From the NCBI RefSeq assembly GCF_001039355.2, contig NW_019775616.1:189148-253147 (forward strand): a stretch of 64,000 bases of DNA, read 5' to 3'. A program made the translations under genes and the position numbers. Of the stretch, positions 45,373-58,292 are shown piece after piece (position 1 is the first letter of the stretch; each line of letters opens with the position of its first letter). The DNA comes from Lingula anatina (taxonomy: Eukaryota > Brachiopoda > Lingulata > Lingulida > Lingulidae). The notes under the pieces are model-generated. The model was not told the DNA's origin and searched no databases. It saw only the letters and a program-made list of their open reading frames with translations.

Positions 45373-47636
45373 CTCTGTTCACAAACATGACACGGAGAAA
45401 GTCCACTCTGCCTTATGAGAGAGACTATAAAATACTTACTATGTATACAATAGTAAATATAGGTCTCTAACGTAGTACATATATACCCATAAACAGTGCG
45501 CGCCTGCCATTCCCTGCTGGTTCTGCATAACATTAACACACAAATACTGTATGAAAGCCAAGCTGCACCATGTGAGGCTGAGCAGATAACTAATAGCCTA
45601 TTGCTACGCTGTAACATTTGGAGCCACTGACAAATAAATCAGCTTCCATTCTGTCAGCAGCCATATTTTTATCCCTGGTTTTTAATCTCTGCATTCAAAC
45701 ACTAGTACTAGTAGTTGGGAATCCCATAGGCCAAGAGATGCTGCCCACATTTCTCTACAGCTATACCTCAGTTCACTCTAGATAATGAGCTCATGTCAAA
45801 TGGAAAAAGGTAATTTACTCTGACTTTTAAATAAATAGTATCATTTGATAACTGACCTGGGAAATTCACTGTATAAGTTCGTGAGTGATACGACAATTTT
45901 TTCTATAGAGCCTAAAACTCACCGTCACATTCTTTAAAAGAACTCTTTAATACTGATAGTAGTAGAATGCTGAAATGATAGATTTTAACAGTAGACAAAG
46001 TGGAGTTGGGAGTTAAAATTCTCTAAATGTCTTCTTTTCTCCATCTTAATTTCATATTTCTACTCTCCCTGTTTTTTTTTTTTTTTTTTTTTTCAATAAA
46101 AACATAAATAAATGGAGAGAGTTTTCTGTCAAAAGGCAAAAGAAGTCTCGCCATGCTTCAGTCTAACTAATTAATTGGAAAATTCAATTAAATGTTGGCC
46201 TGAGTCTTAGTTTCAGTCAACACTACCTCAAAACACACTCTTCTTGTATTCACACCAGTTTTTGTTAGATTTTTTTCTTAAATCAAAAATAATACTTTGA
46301 AGGAAACTTTAGGTGAAATAATTAATAAAAGATCTAATACGTAATATTTTGCAAAAAATTGCTCTTCTAGCTGAGACTGCAATACTATTTACTGACAGTC
46401 GCTTGCTGAGAGCCCGAGGGTCAAATTAACCATACGTACTGTCAAACTTTGCAGAACATAAGTGACAGGTTTGAATATATTTTACATCAAATTATGTTAA
46501 AATCCACATGCAACAATGTGGAATGAAATCACTCCAAATGTTTCTGTATCTCAACACATTTTGATTAATTATTGTACAGAAAATTTGTGATATTATTATT
46601 CTTAATTTACGTTAGAAAATGCAAGATAATAATTTTGCGTCTTCCGTCCATTAGGATATTAATGACAATCAAATGCTCTATTAAATCTAATGCAAATCTA
46701 AGAAAAATACTTTTCAGTCACTCGTGTACTTAAATATACAGTTGTTATCATATGGGAATATACTAGCGAGTTGACAATACCATAGGTAAGTTAGATTTCT
46801 AGGAAAACTAAGGAAAGCACACACAATCTATAATTCTGGTTAAACACTGGCCGATTTCAAAAGCAATAAAATGCTATTTTACCTAACTGAAATTCGGAAA
46901 ATTGACGTCCTCATATATCCCAAAGTCTTTTAACACATTGCTGAAAATTGGCATTTTAAGCTCAAATAAGTATTAGTCTGTGTCATTTGGCTCTATCTGA
47001 AGGCAATTACACACCTAAAGAGACAAAGGGTTAGTAAAAAAAAGCTTTAATTTTAATTAACCCAATTTTTACCCTCTGATGGCCCAAAGGGCTTATAGCC
47101 CACAAGATTTTTCGCACAGACTGAAGAACTAGTATGCAATCTAAAAATATAATTATTCTTATCAACTGTAATGTCTTTTCATCATTTATTGTATGTACAC
47201 TATAATAGCCAAAGTAAACTTTTATCATATTTTAATATGGAGAGTTAGTCAAGTAACTAAAGTTATTAAATATTGTATTATAATAAAAACACCATTACAC
47301 CTCTGAGAAACAAATCTAAAATAAAGCACTTAACCTAAAATGTCTAATGAAAAGTTTGCATCCTGAGATCATGACATTTACTCAAGATAATATATATATA
47401 TTGATTCCCTTACTTATTAGCTTTTAATTTAAATCCTGCTATTTTTAAGCAAAGAACAATTCTGAGAAATTATATTTAGCCTTTCACAAAAATAGGACAA
47501 GGTCTGGGCACATGCTTACGCCAGAGTTATTTCCTCAGATGTAGCAACATCATCGCAATAAAATTTCCCAGAATCACTATTTCACAATGTTTTTTAATGA
47601 GAAACAGGAAACTGGCTGTCGACTTGAAACATGAAA

Positions 47637-47940
47637 GCGCATTCAGAACGGATGATCAGCCTACTAACTGATCCGTCTACTAAATATGGCCGACCCCACT
47701 TAAAAGCAGCACTGTTTAATTAATCCCCTGATGGTTTCCCCACTTTTACATGTGCCGTTAAAAGGATTTAATCTCTGCTCCGAGGTTTAATTGCAATGCC
47801 CTTGCAGCGACCGTATGTATGGAGGCGGGGGGAATCCAGAAATTAGTCGGCACATATTTTCAGTGGGTTGGCCATATTTAGTTTGTGGATTTGTTAGCCC
47901 ACGGATCAACTTGTTCTGAAGGTGCTCTGACTGAATGCGC
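47637..47940. mobile_element. Foldback element, GCATTCAGAAC family (copy 4)
   Basis: Outer ends AGCGCATTCAGAAC and CTGAATGCGC. Inner ACTAAATATGGCCGACCCCA is inverse to TGGGTTGGCCATATTTAGT. It is the longest intact copy, about 304 bp. Confidence 0.72.
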
Positions 47941-49706
47941 GCATGCGCGTGTATGTGTGTGTGTGTGTGCCTGCCTGCCTGCCTTGAACTACTGTACAAG
48001 TAGCTCATTCTTACACGTATATACCCATAAATAGTGTTAGCCTCTTTGGTGATAATTGGCAATAAAATATAAAGTTCTTGTTGTTGATTTGTCGATAGTA
48101 TTATGAAAATTAAATATAACCACCGAGGTACGAAAGAACTGTGTTGACGCTTCACAAGTTCGCAGACACATGATGCTTCCAGTGCGCATGCGCAATCTCG
48201 CGGGATCCATCATGCTGTATGATAAGGTAGAATGTAAGATTATGGCACATGATTAAATGCAAATTTCACCAATAAAGACATTAAACACAATTAAATATCA
48301 CCATATTTTCATTTATTGTTTCATTGGTTTAATCAGTGAGTTGTGGTTTAAAGTATCCCATTATATTTACATTTGAGTTTTCTTCCTTAGTTACTCAATT
48401 TTCTCTTCCTAATTAAATATCATCTTTCAAACTTGCAAATTCCATAACACTATAGAATATTTTTCAAAACTCAACTTTTATACTACTATCATTAAAAAAT
48501 ATATGTATGACCTTTTCAATGTATTTTTGTCTTAAAATATCACTAAGACTAAGTAACAGAGTAAGGCCATTCCGTAGGACTAAAAATAAAACTATCATCC
48601 ATGGGGCGGTTATTTTCTGACAATAATTAGGTCATGTATGCTCTCCAGACTCCAGTCCCACTAACAGTGGCACTCACCAACACACATACAGTCAAAACAA
48701 CATCAAGGAAATCCTAATCCTCTTCATTGGTGGAGCTAAATATCCTTGTATGCTGCTACTTTTTGGACAAACACATGGTAATAGTTGAAGAGTCAATGGG
48801 TATAAAGCTGTTAAAATGAAAAATTATAGCAACAGGTGCTAGATAAGGTCTGTGAGTTCATGCAAACAATAAACAGTATGTATTTTAAGCCTCTAATAAT
48901 ATTTGTAGATATGTAATAGGATTAAAAGTAAAAACCTTACTATATAATATACATATGGCTTGAAGAACATTAAATCGAAGGTTTCAGACTGATAAAATCA
49001 TATTTTGTCCATTAAAATAAAGATGTTGACAAAAGCCAAGATAATGCCTAGTAAAGGGATGAAATACAAAAGACAGCCAGTTCTTACTTTAGCACGCTTG
49101 TAAAACTGGTTTGAAAATTTCAACTTTGCTTATCTTAGGATTTTGTTTTGGAATAAGAATAAGGTTTTGGAGTAAAAACCATCAAATACTCAGGTATATT
49201 ACCATAATTCCACTCAACTTCACATTCTTCAACTAATTTCATTTCAACAACGAAGACAAGCATTTTGATAAATGCACTGCCATTTGACTTGACTTAGAAA
49301 TGGTTTCATTTGTGTTTGTGAGAACACATCTCAAAATACTCGAATGGTTAAATTAATAACTGGATTAAACATGATATCTATATATACTGTGTGAGCAAAT
49401 TTTTTCAAAATATCAACACTACCTAATGGCTAATTTGTCAAAAGAACTACTGTTTCAAATTCCTCGGAGATCTCTAAGGCGGGAAGATGGATCTTCAGAA
49501 ATTCTGTATCATCAATTACTTTCACATTTTTTACACTTCTGCAAACAAATCTATAGCGAGCTTATTCCTCTTGGGGATAATTCTACATTTTTTCATACCA
49601 TTCCCAATAAGGCAAGCTGTGTGTATCTGTGTCAAGCAGTGGAAACATGAAGCTTATAGCGGGTACATGCAGCACGGTTTAAAAATGGACTTCGAGCACT
49701 TCCAAA

Positions 49707-50069
49707 GAGCGCATTCAGAACGAGTTAATCCACGGACTAACAGATTCACAGACTAAGACTGGGTTCCCACAGATTTAGATCGATCTATCTGGATCAACCT
49801 AACTCCCTGGGGGTTCACGCTAAATTGCTGTCAGCTTCCGGGAGCCGAGCGCGCACCAAAGTTAATTACCCCCTTACAGCTTTTAGTAGGCGGGACAGAC
49901 ATTTTAGCCAATTAAGCTGACAGCAATCTAGTGAGACTCCCCAGGGGAAATAGATCGATCTAAATATATGTGGGAATGGTCTCTAAGAAGATCAGAGGAT
50001 AAAGTGGTGCTGTTTTTAAATTTTGTCGGCCATATTTAGTCAGCCAATCATCTGTTCTGAATGTGCTCT
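49707..50069. mobile_element. Foldback element, GCATTCAGAAC family (copy 5), interrupted
   Basis: Ends GAGCGCATTCAGAAC and GTTCTGAATGTGCTC are inverse. The host element is split by the ATCGATCTA-family element at 49758-49982. Confidence 0.75.
49758..49982. mobile_element. Foldback element, ATCGATCTA family (copy 3), nested
   Basis: 225 bp. Arms CCCACAGATTTAGATCGATC and GATCGATCTAAATATATGTG with GGG are inverse. CTAAG flanks it at 49753-49757 and 49983-49987, a 5-bp target duplication inside the host element. Confidence 0.82.
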
Positions 50070-50432
50070 AAAGAGAGGCCGTGACCTTAAGGTCATCTGT
50101 GCCAGCCAATAGACACTGGGAGTCAGTCACTGGGATGCCCAACTCATGGCACAGAGTTATCTCAGCAAAATAAAGTAAAGGTTACAAAATGATTCCCAGC
50201 TTTGATTACATTATTTTTCATCCCTACAGATGTCGTTGAGTTTGTATGAACAAAAATGCTAACCGCAAAGCTTAATATATAGCAAACTGAGTAATTTTCC
50301 TGGAAATTTAATTTTTTTTTCCTTAATCATCAAGTTGTGCCTTATCACAAATGGATAATGTAATTATGTTCATTTTTTTTTTTTTCAGTTGTAAGATTAA
50401 GTTTCTAATTATCGAGTTAACCACTTACTTAG

Positions 50433-50600
50433 CAGGGGCGGATTCAGAAATATTTTCTGACAGTCTTCCAAATTATCTTTGTTGATCCATCCTCCATTTT
50501 TGACCGTCTTCCGACACAAAAAATTAGATACTCGTCAATGTAAACTTGAAAATCTGACCGTCTTCCGGAAGACCCAGAAGACGGCCTAAATCCGCCCCTG
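50433..50600. mobile_element. Foldback element, CAGGGGCGGATT termini
   Basis: Ends CAGGGGCGGATTCAG and TAAATCCGCCCCTG are inverse. Internal GACCGTCTTCCG and GGAAGACCCAGAAGACGGCC. Fragments of the same element lie at about 2395-2480, 7092-7196 and (reverse) 43775-43885. Confidence 0.72.
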
Positions 50601-51232
50601 TTCAGTACCACTTACTCATGGAGAAAGCTTAGTGAATTTCACTTATAACTTGTAAAATTAGATTCATAAAACTCATTTATAGATTGTACATTTCTCAACA
50701 ATTTCAATGATTTTGGAGATGAACTGAAGTTGTTGAAATTTTCAGGAAAATTATCATTATCAACATCTTAATTTTTGTTAAAATATAATTTCTTTTTTCA
50801 CCATGAAAAGGCCTCATGTGCATTGTGTGCTTTTAAAGCCAATACTTCCTCCATTTCCCTTTAAAGAGCTATAAGTTAATATATCCTTTGAAAAAAAAAA
50901 ATAGCAGTATTTAAACTCAACATCTTCCTGAAATAGTTAAGTACTTTAATCTTGTCATCTCCTCCAAACATGTGACAGACAAGTGTCATTAAGAAATAAC
51001 AACCCCTAAATACAAAACTTCTTAAGGAAGTCATCTATACACAGGAAAAAGATATTAAATGTCAAAAATCTTCACGGCACACCTTTTCTACAGTCCTATT
51101 ACACCTGATAAAACTGTGAACCGCATTTCCAGCTAAGTTAAGACAGCTCAATTTAGTTCAGACTATAAAAGTAGAGCACCCTGAAAATGGGTCTTTTTCT
51201 CTAAGATCAACATTTCACTCTACTTTGGCTCA

Positions 51233-53127
51233 AATGATCATTTGCAGTTCAATTAAATGAAACATTGTGACCATTATTATTATTATGACAAAGACCAAGC
51301 TCTTGTTTGAGACCAGTACTTTCTACAAAAGACTTACGTTTAACTGGAGTTGTTGGTTGGAAATAATCAGTATTACAGCACAGATTCACCAGAGAATTAC
51401 CTTACACAAATATAAGAAAATTTATACGGCTATAATGTTACTTTTCTTGTATTTGTGAAAGACAAGTTACATAGTTATAGCTATTATTATAAATACATAC
51501 TAAGTAGAACCATCATAAGTTGACCAAAAATGCAGCATATTTAACCAAAATTACCTTTGGCCAAATGACCACAGAGACGCACTTTAAAGAATATGGACTT
51601 GGAAACATGAGAATTGAGTAGGCCTGAACAATTGATGCATTAGGTGATAATAATCTCAATCATAGCAGAATCATGTTTCAGTATTATTCTATTAAGACAT
51701 TTATTTTTATGTCAAATTTAACACCACTGTCAGCGATGAAACCATTCAGAATTCTGGAGGAAATGGAGAATGTGGCGGTGTTCAATAACTGGGGTTGGGT
51801 TTTTTTTTTTTTTTTCATTTAATTATCAAATTTCAGTGACCATTCAAATTTGGTAAAGAATTTTTACTTATAGGGTTCCATAACCCCATATGTGGTCACC
51901 TTTGTTTTTAAAATTTCTTTCGCGTAAAGGGTCAAAAATTTTGCCTACATTTTCCATTTACTACATTGTAAATTTCAGTATGCCTTTACTTGAATTGAAT
52001 CCATTTTTCACAAATCTAAAAGAAGTTGAACTGAAGAAGACATGCAGGGAATACTCGTACATATCTACAATTAACTTGAAGTCAAATTGTCAGAAGCTCA
52101 CATATCATCAAAAAATGTAACTGTCATATTTTTGTGAATTACTGGCAGAGGATAATTTGCCCGATTTAAATTACTCGTGTATTGTGTTTTTACAGAAAAC
52201 ACCCCCAGAAAACATCTCCGGCTAATGGTCTTCAAATTGTGCCACCGTCGTTCCCCACCCCCGCTTTTTCCAGCTTCCTAAACGTAATTTCTGAACAGAT
52301 AATTAGAATAATATATTGTAGGTGTTGCATTTTTTACTCTCTGACCTACCGTAGATGAAATGACTAGTCTAGTAAGTGATGTAAATTAGATGTTTGCAAA
52401 GATGTACCGTGGCCGAAGTGCTAGTTGTAGTAAGGGACTCACCTCTCCTGACGATTTCCTGGTATTGCTGCCCGATGTTCTACCTCTCTTTTGAATCTTT
52501 TCTAAGGTGTAACTTGTATCGTAGTGGCGTTTTATTGACAGGAAAGCGCGCACATGGAATATCGGGTTTTCGAAGAATACTTTCAGTTCCTAGAAAAACT
52601 CCATACACTGTTTGTAAGGAGTGATTTGGTTGGCTGGACATTGCAACATCCGGTCAGGTGGTTCTACATAAAATGGGCTATAAATCATAATCTGAGCTAA
52701 ATCCCGGCATTTTACCCAGGAAAGTTGTGATTGAGAATTATAAGAGACATGATAATGTGCGTCCATAAAATTCAAAGTTGAAATTTAGACAGAATTTATA
52801 AAACGGCGGGGGAATCCTTCGATGACGTCATTTCAACTAGTCATTTAAAGAAGTAGGTCAAGTCTCACCAAAGGTAAACAATGCCTTGACTGATACGTGA
52901 TGTGCCGGTACGTGGATAACTAACAGTTTGCAACTTGAATGCATATTAGGAAGATACTCAATTATATTATATTATTTCTCTAAAACGATTACATCTATAT
53001 TTCGGCTTTAAACGCACCAGATTTTCCGTCCCGATTCGTCAAAATAATATTTCAAGGTCGAGCGGAATGGGAGGGCCGGCCGGGGCACTAGTACTGGAGT
53101 TGTGGGAGTTAATGGGGGGGGGGGGGG
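51233..53127. repeat. 1.9-kb duplicated segment, copy A (assembly duplicate)
   Basis: Almost base-identical to 53129-55024 at a constant offset of 1896. The only substitution I noticed is T/C at about 51854 versus 53750. The copies are separated by one N following a G-homopolymer. Confidence 0.88.
52443..52830 (-). promoter_or_regulatory. Candidate minus-strand promoter: CRE, TATA box, leader exon and donor
   Basis: On the minus strand, in order: a perfect CRE palindrome TGACGTCA (52823-52830), TTTATAAA (52795-52802), then about 330 bases ending in a strong donor CAGGAGAG/GTGAGTCC near 52443. This could be a first non-coding exon, perhaps of the STAT gene 16 kb downstream. Both boxes are palindromic or nearly so, so direction rests on the donor. 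A second copy (CRE 54719-54726) lies in the assembly duplicate. Confidence 0.3.
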
Positions 53128-53128
53128 N

Positions 53129-55024
53129 AATGATCATTTGCAGTTCAATTAAATGAAACATTGTGACCATTATTATTATTATGACAAAGACCAAGCTCTT
53201 GTTTGAGACCAGTACTTTCTACAAAAGACTTACGTTTAACTGGAGTTGTTGGTTGGAAATAATCAGTATTACAGCACAGATTCACCAGAGAATTACCTTA
53301 CACAAATATAAGAAAATTTATACGGCTATAATGTTACTTTTCTTGTATTTGTGAAAGACAAGTTACATAGTTATAGCTATTATTATAAATACATACTAAG
53401 TAGAACCATCATAAGTTGACCAAAAATGCAGCATATTTAACCAAAATTACCTTTGGCCAAATGACCACAGAGACGCACTTTAAAGAATATGGACTTGGAA
53501 ACATGAGAATTGAGTAGGCCTGAACAATTGATGCATTAGGTGATAATAATCTCAATCATAGCAGAATCATGTTTCAGTATTATTCTATTAAGACATTTAT
53601 TTTTATGTCAAATTTAACACCACTGTCAGCGATGAAACCATTCAGAATTCTGGAGGAAATGGAGAATGTGGCGGTGTTCAATAACTGGGGTTGGGTTTTT
53701 TTTTTTTTTTTCATTTAATTATCAAATTTCAGTGACCATTCAAATTTGGCAAAGAATTTTTACTTATAGGGTTCCATAACCCCATATGTGGTCACCTTTG
53801 TTTTTAAAATTTCTTTCGCGTAAAGGGTCAAAAATTTTGCCTACATTTTCCATTTACTACATTGTAAATTTCAGTATGCCTTTACTTGAATTGAATCCAT
53901 TTTTCACAAATCTAAAAGAAGTTGAACTGAAGAAGACATGCAGGGAATACTCGTACATATCTACAATTAACTTGAAGTCAAATTGTCAGAAGCTCACATA
54001 TCATCAAAAAATGTAACTGTCATATTTTTGTGAATTACTGGCAGAGGATAATTTGCCCGATTTAAATTACTCGTGTATTGTGTTTTTACAGAAAACACCC
54101 CCAGAAAACATCTCCGGCTAATGGTCTTCAAATTGTGCCACCGTCGTTCCCCACCCCCGCTTTTTCCAGCTTCCTAAACGTAATTTCTGAACAGATAATT
54201 AGAATAATATATTGTAGGTGTTGCATTTTTTACTCTCTGACCTACCGTAGATGAAATGACTAGTCTAGTAAGTGATGTAAATTAGATGTTTGCAAAGATG
54301 TACCGTGGCCGAAGTGCTAGTTGTAGTAAGGGACTCACCTCTCCTGACGATTTCCTGGTATTGCTGCCCGATGTTCTACCTCTCTTTTGAATCTTTTCTA
54401 AGGTGTAACTTGTATCGTAGTGGCGTTTTATTGACAGGAAAGCGCGCACATGGAATATCGGGTTTTCGAAGAATACTTTCAGTTCCTAGAAAAACTCCAT
54501 ACACTGTTTGTAAGGAGTGATTTGGTTGGCTGGACATTGCAACATCCGGTCAGGTGGTTCTACATAAAATGGGCTATAAATCATAATCTGAGCTAAATCC
54601 CGGCATTTTACCCAGGAAAGTTGTGATTGAGAATTATAAGAGACATGATAATGTGCGTCCATAAAATTCAAAGTTGAAATTTAGACAGAATTTATAAAAC
54701 GGCGGGGGAATCCTTCGATGACGTCATTTCAACTAGTCATTTAAAGAAGTAGGTCAAGTCTCACCAAAGGTAAACAATGCCTTGACTGATACGTGATGTG
54801 CCGGTACGTGGATAACTAACAGTTTGCAACTTGAATGCATATTAGGAAGATACTCAATTATATTATATTATTTCTCTAAAACGATTACATCTATATTTCG
54901 GCTTTAAACGCACCAGATTTTCCGTCCCGATTCGTCAAAATAATATTTCAAGGTCGAGCGGAATGGGAGGGCCGGCCGGGGCACTAGTACTGGAGTTGTG
55001 GGAGTTAATGGGGGGGGGGGGGGG
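53129..55024. repeat. 1.9-kb duplicated segment, copy B (assembly duplicate)
   Basis: Second copy. The poly-G at 55011-55024 corresponds to the one that ends copy A, which suggests that the assembler failed to merge reads through the G run. Confidence 0.88.
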
Positions 55025-58000
55025 AACCTTTCGAAGTTATAGTATAATTGGCCACTTATGCTTACATTTCCCCATTTGCTGAAGCCCATCTGTTGTAGTT
55101 TTCTATAAAAAAAACTGTAAAGTAATACACAATGAGGCACACAAATCGTGAAGTACCAGTATCATATCATCCACCTACCCCAGCTGCCCGTATAAGGTAC
55201 CTGCAGTTTTTACTAGTATTCTGGTGACCAGTGTAACGTGACAGAGAGCCCCCATGATAGAGAGTTCATTTCACATTCATTTGCACAGGTATTCGTCGCC
55301 CTAGATATTTTTACCCCCACTTAGGTCAGGGTAACCGTAACCATTATAACTAAAGGGAGGGGAAGGTTTTTTGGTACAAGGACCCTCAGTTTCGTTACAC
55401 CGGTGCCGTTACATGCGTCTCGTTTCATTCCATCTTTCTCGTTGGCTGTCTCGTGGCATTTCAACTCAATACAAATATAGGCCTACTAATTCCGGCAAAT
55501 GATAACTGTACTAAATGACATACGCAACCGTTGGCACAATTAGAAGCCGCGGTCTGCAGTATTATCAGAACCGGTTTAAATATTTTAAATGTATATTTAG
55601 GCATCTTTTAAGAGGCTCTTTCAAAAATCCTACACAAGGCACATTTCGATGATTTACTCCATTTAATGTGAACCAGGTAGACACCGCGCATGAATCGCAC
55701 TGTGTTAGTTGAGCTGTGTGGTGCACAGGTAACACACTGAAAGATGATAAGTATCGCTGAACTGGTCCATTGTTAGTTTATAATATTGTATAAGGTATTT
55801 CTCAAATGGGGTGACAAAAGCATTGCACAAAGATTCAGGAAAACAAATGTTCAGACAAAACGTAGGGCAACAACAACCACAACAACAACCAGGCGGCTTT
55901 TCCACACAATAACCCACAACACACAGATGCAAATAAGGAGAAAGGCAGGGAGAACCCATGAGTTGTTATGATTATTTAATCATTATTTTTTTTATTTTAA
56001 TAATAATAATTAGATATACGTACCAGAATAGTGAAACGTATTCATGGCGTAGTACAGTACGTGTCATAGCACTGTGATAGACTTTAGTGCAGTATAAGTT
56101 GGACTTTTTCAAATTTTCTGACTCAGAGTAATTGTGTAAACTGCTGAAATTGACTGGTTAGTGATGAGTGTTTTATTTCACTTTACAACATTATGCAATA
56201 GTCAGTTTTTGTCGTATTATTTGGTTTGGTTGATCAATGTGTCTTAAATGGATAACAGCTTTTCATTTTGGCGGGAAATGGATTTTTGTTGAGATAAACG
56301 GCGATCTTCCCATGCTTTCCAGTGGTTACCAATCCGTTAATTCCCACGTGTAAAGTAGGTCGATGGTTTTTTGTTGTTTTTTTTTCAAAGCGTGCAAAAA
56401 ACTCTTCAGAAAATATTACGAAGCGTACATGTAACCATCTATGAAGGTTCAAGTGGTCCGATGACAAGCACAGTTTTTAGATTTATTGCGATAGCCGCCG
56501 TTTTGGTGATAAAATGGTATTTATCATATTTATATGTTGCTTACAATGAATATATCGTAGAATCTTGATTATCATATACAATTTTGTTGTCTCTTCACTA
56601 ATACTGGAAACAGCCGTGAAAAAGGAAACGTTGAAAAACTGTGGTAAGAATTTTTCTTGGACTTGTATATACAGGGTAACAACAATTCAGAAATATTGTG
56701 ACAGTTGCTCTTGTCCCTACTATTCATTTCCTATTTTAGGGAAACGTTCATTGTTTGATTTACATAACTTTTGCCTGGTTTTATGGTATCATAAAGAATA
56801 AACTGAATGGAATAAAAAAAAAACAGTCAGTGAACTTCTACTGCGGGCTTGCAACGAGTAGCGACGAAGTGAGTTCTCGATTGATTCAGTCCAGTGAACC
56901 AAATATTTCTATCTAAGCCATTAATAGACCGCAAAATATTGCACGTGGCTCATCAAAGTCACAGTCACATAGTTAATCTCGTCAATATCAAGGTAGGTAC
57001 GTCCGATTCTGTTTCATAAATTTCGGCCATTTGTCTGCAAACAATGTTTTTTTTTTTTCTCCTGTTCTGAACACTGAAAAGTAAAACAAATTTTGGATTA
57101 TAATAATCTTCTGCATTCGCCTCAAATTCTGAATTTTGGTTTTTGGAGAAACAAAAAGAGAGAGAGAGTATTAAAAGTTTTATCGCAAAAAGTCAATCAA
57201 ATTTTGGCTAGTTACCAGACGATGGACTCGTATTAAATTGCTCGTGCAGATTGCGTCGTTTGCGAGTTTTGTGGCTCTGAAAAAAATATAAATTTCAGTA
57301 TTATTCAAAATTATTACTTATACTGATGCTCAATTCTGCATATATATTACGTGCCTATAAAATAAGAGTTTTGATGTAGTCTATATTTGTACGGATTTGT
57401 GTTATCAGCGATGGTCCAGATATACTGGCATGAATCTTTCATGTTTGAAGTAGATGTATTCTTTAAATGTCCAAAATTGAACAAAAATACTACTTGTGGC
57501 AGTATCTAACTTCTCCTACAAGCTTGTTCCTGATGGTCAATAACATTTAAGACTTAATTTTCATTTAAAATTGATATTTATTATGCAAACTTGCCTTTAG
57601 ATTTTGTAAACATGTTTTTCCATACCGTGGGAGGCCAATATTTACTTTCTACCTTGAATTTGTTATACCGTTGCTTCAGAGCGACGTAAAGTAATCCACA
57701 ACAAGCAAAACAAATTATAAAATAATACCAACAGCCTCTTGTCATCACTAATCACATTCATTTGCGGCGGTTGCCACACCAACGATTGTGGCGAGGGAGA
57801 CGTCAAAAGTAAATTGTGACGTCACAAGGGAAAAATGCGACATGGACACCATTGGTAGGCACCAAGCGTTATCACTAATTTTAAGAAATTGATTTATACA
57901 GGGTCGATACTAGCATTCTATCCTCATCCACGAAAGAGGATGCTGTTTGTCGTTTTCGTATCTTTGACAATAACAGATGCACATGTATTCAGCTTCCGCA

Positions 58001-58292
58001 TTATGAAAACTGAAACATAATACCAAACTGGTTTGCCACATCCGTTTTATTGAGCTTCCTTGATATATGAATTAACAACAAATTAGGTAACTTATTTGGG
58101 AGTCGTCCATGAAATACGATGGAATTTACTGAAGTGAAGTTACAGTGTAGATAGAAACGGCGAAAAAGATTGGGAATCTATCTCAGAAGTTTAAATAAAA
58201 CATAGACTATCTGTTTAGACACAATGAAAGCAATACTGAAATATATGCAGCGGTAGGCTTACTATATTTCGTTACAAAGTAAAAATTATGCT
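55025..58292. other. Intergenic between STAT upstream region and UGT cluster
   Basis: No supportable gene. It contains the second copy of a dispersed repeat (56255-56515) and, from about 57757, the 3' flank of the first UGT, which is duplicated at 62299-62828 and includes a TGACGTCA palindrome in GTGACGTCACAAGGG. Confidence 0.55.

Larger units (their letters stand above)
36562..51232. other. Long stretch without a supportable coding gene
   Basis: AT-rich DNA upstream of the STAT start. I see no exon with recognisable protein similarity. It includes foldback elements (37350-37528, 47637-47940, 49707-50069, 50433-50600), a candidate minus-strand promoter/leader exon at 41081-41225, AAT repeats near 42028-42065, a CTGT-rich minisatellite at about 45197-45370, and a diverged dispersed repeat at 42945-43465. 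Short ORFs here look random. Confidence 0.55.

Noticed and set aside
45042-45418. Cys/Leu/Ser-rich ORFs of about 90 residues
   Set aside because: Translation of the CTGT minisatellite.
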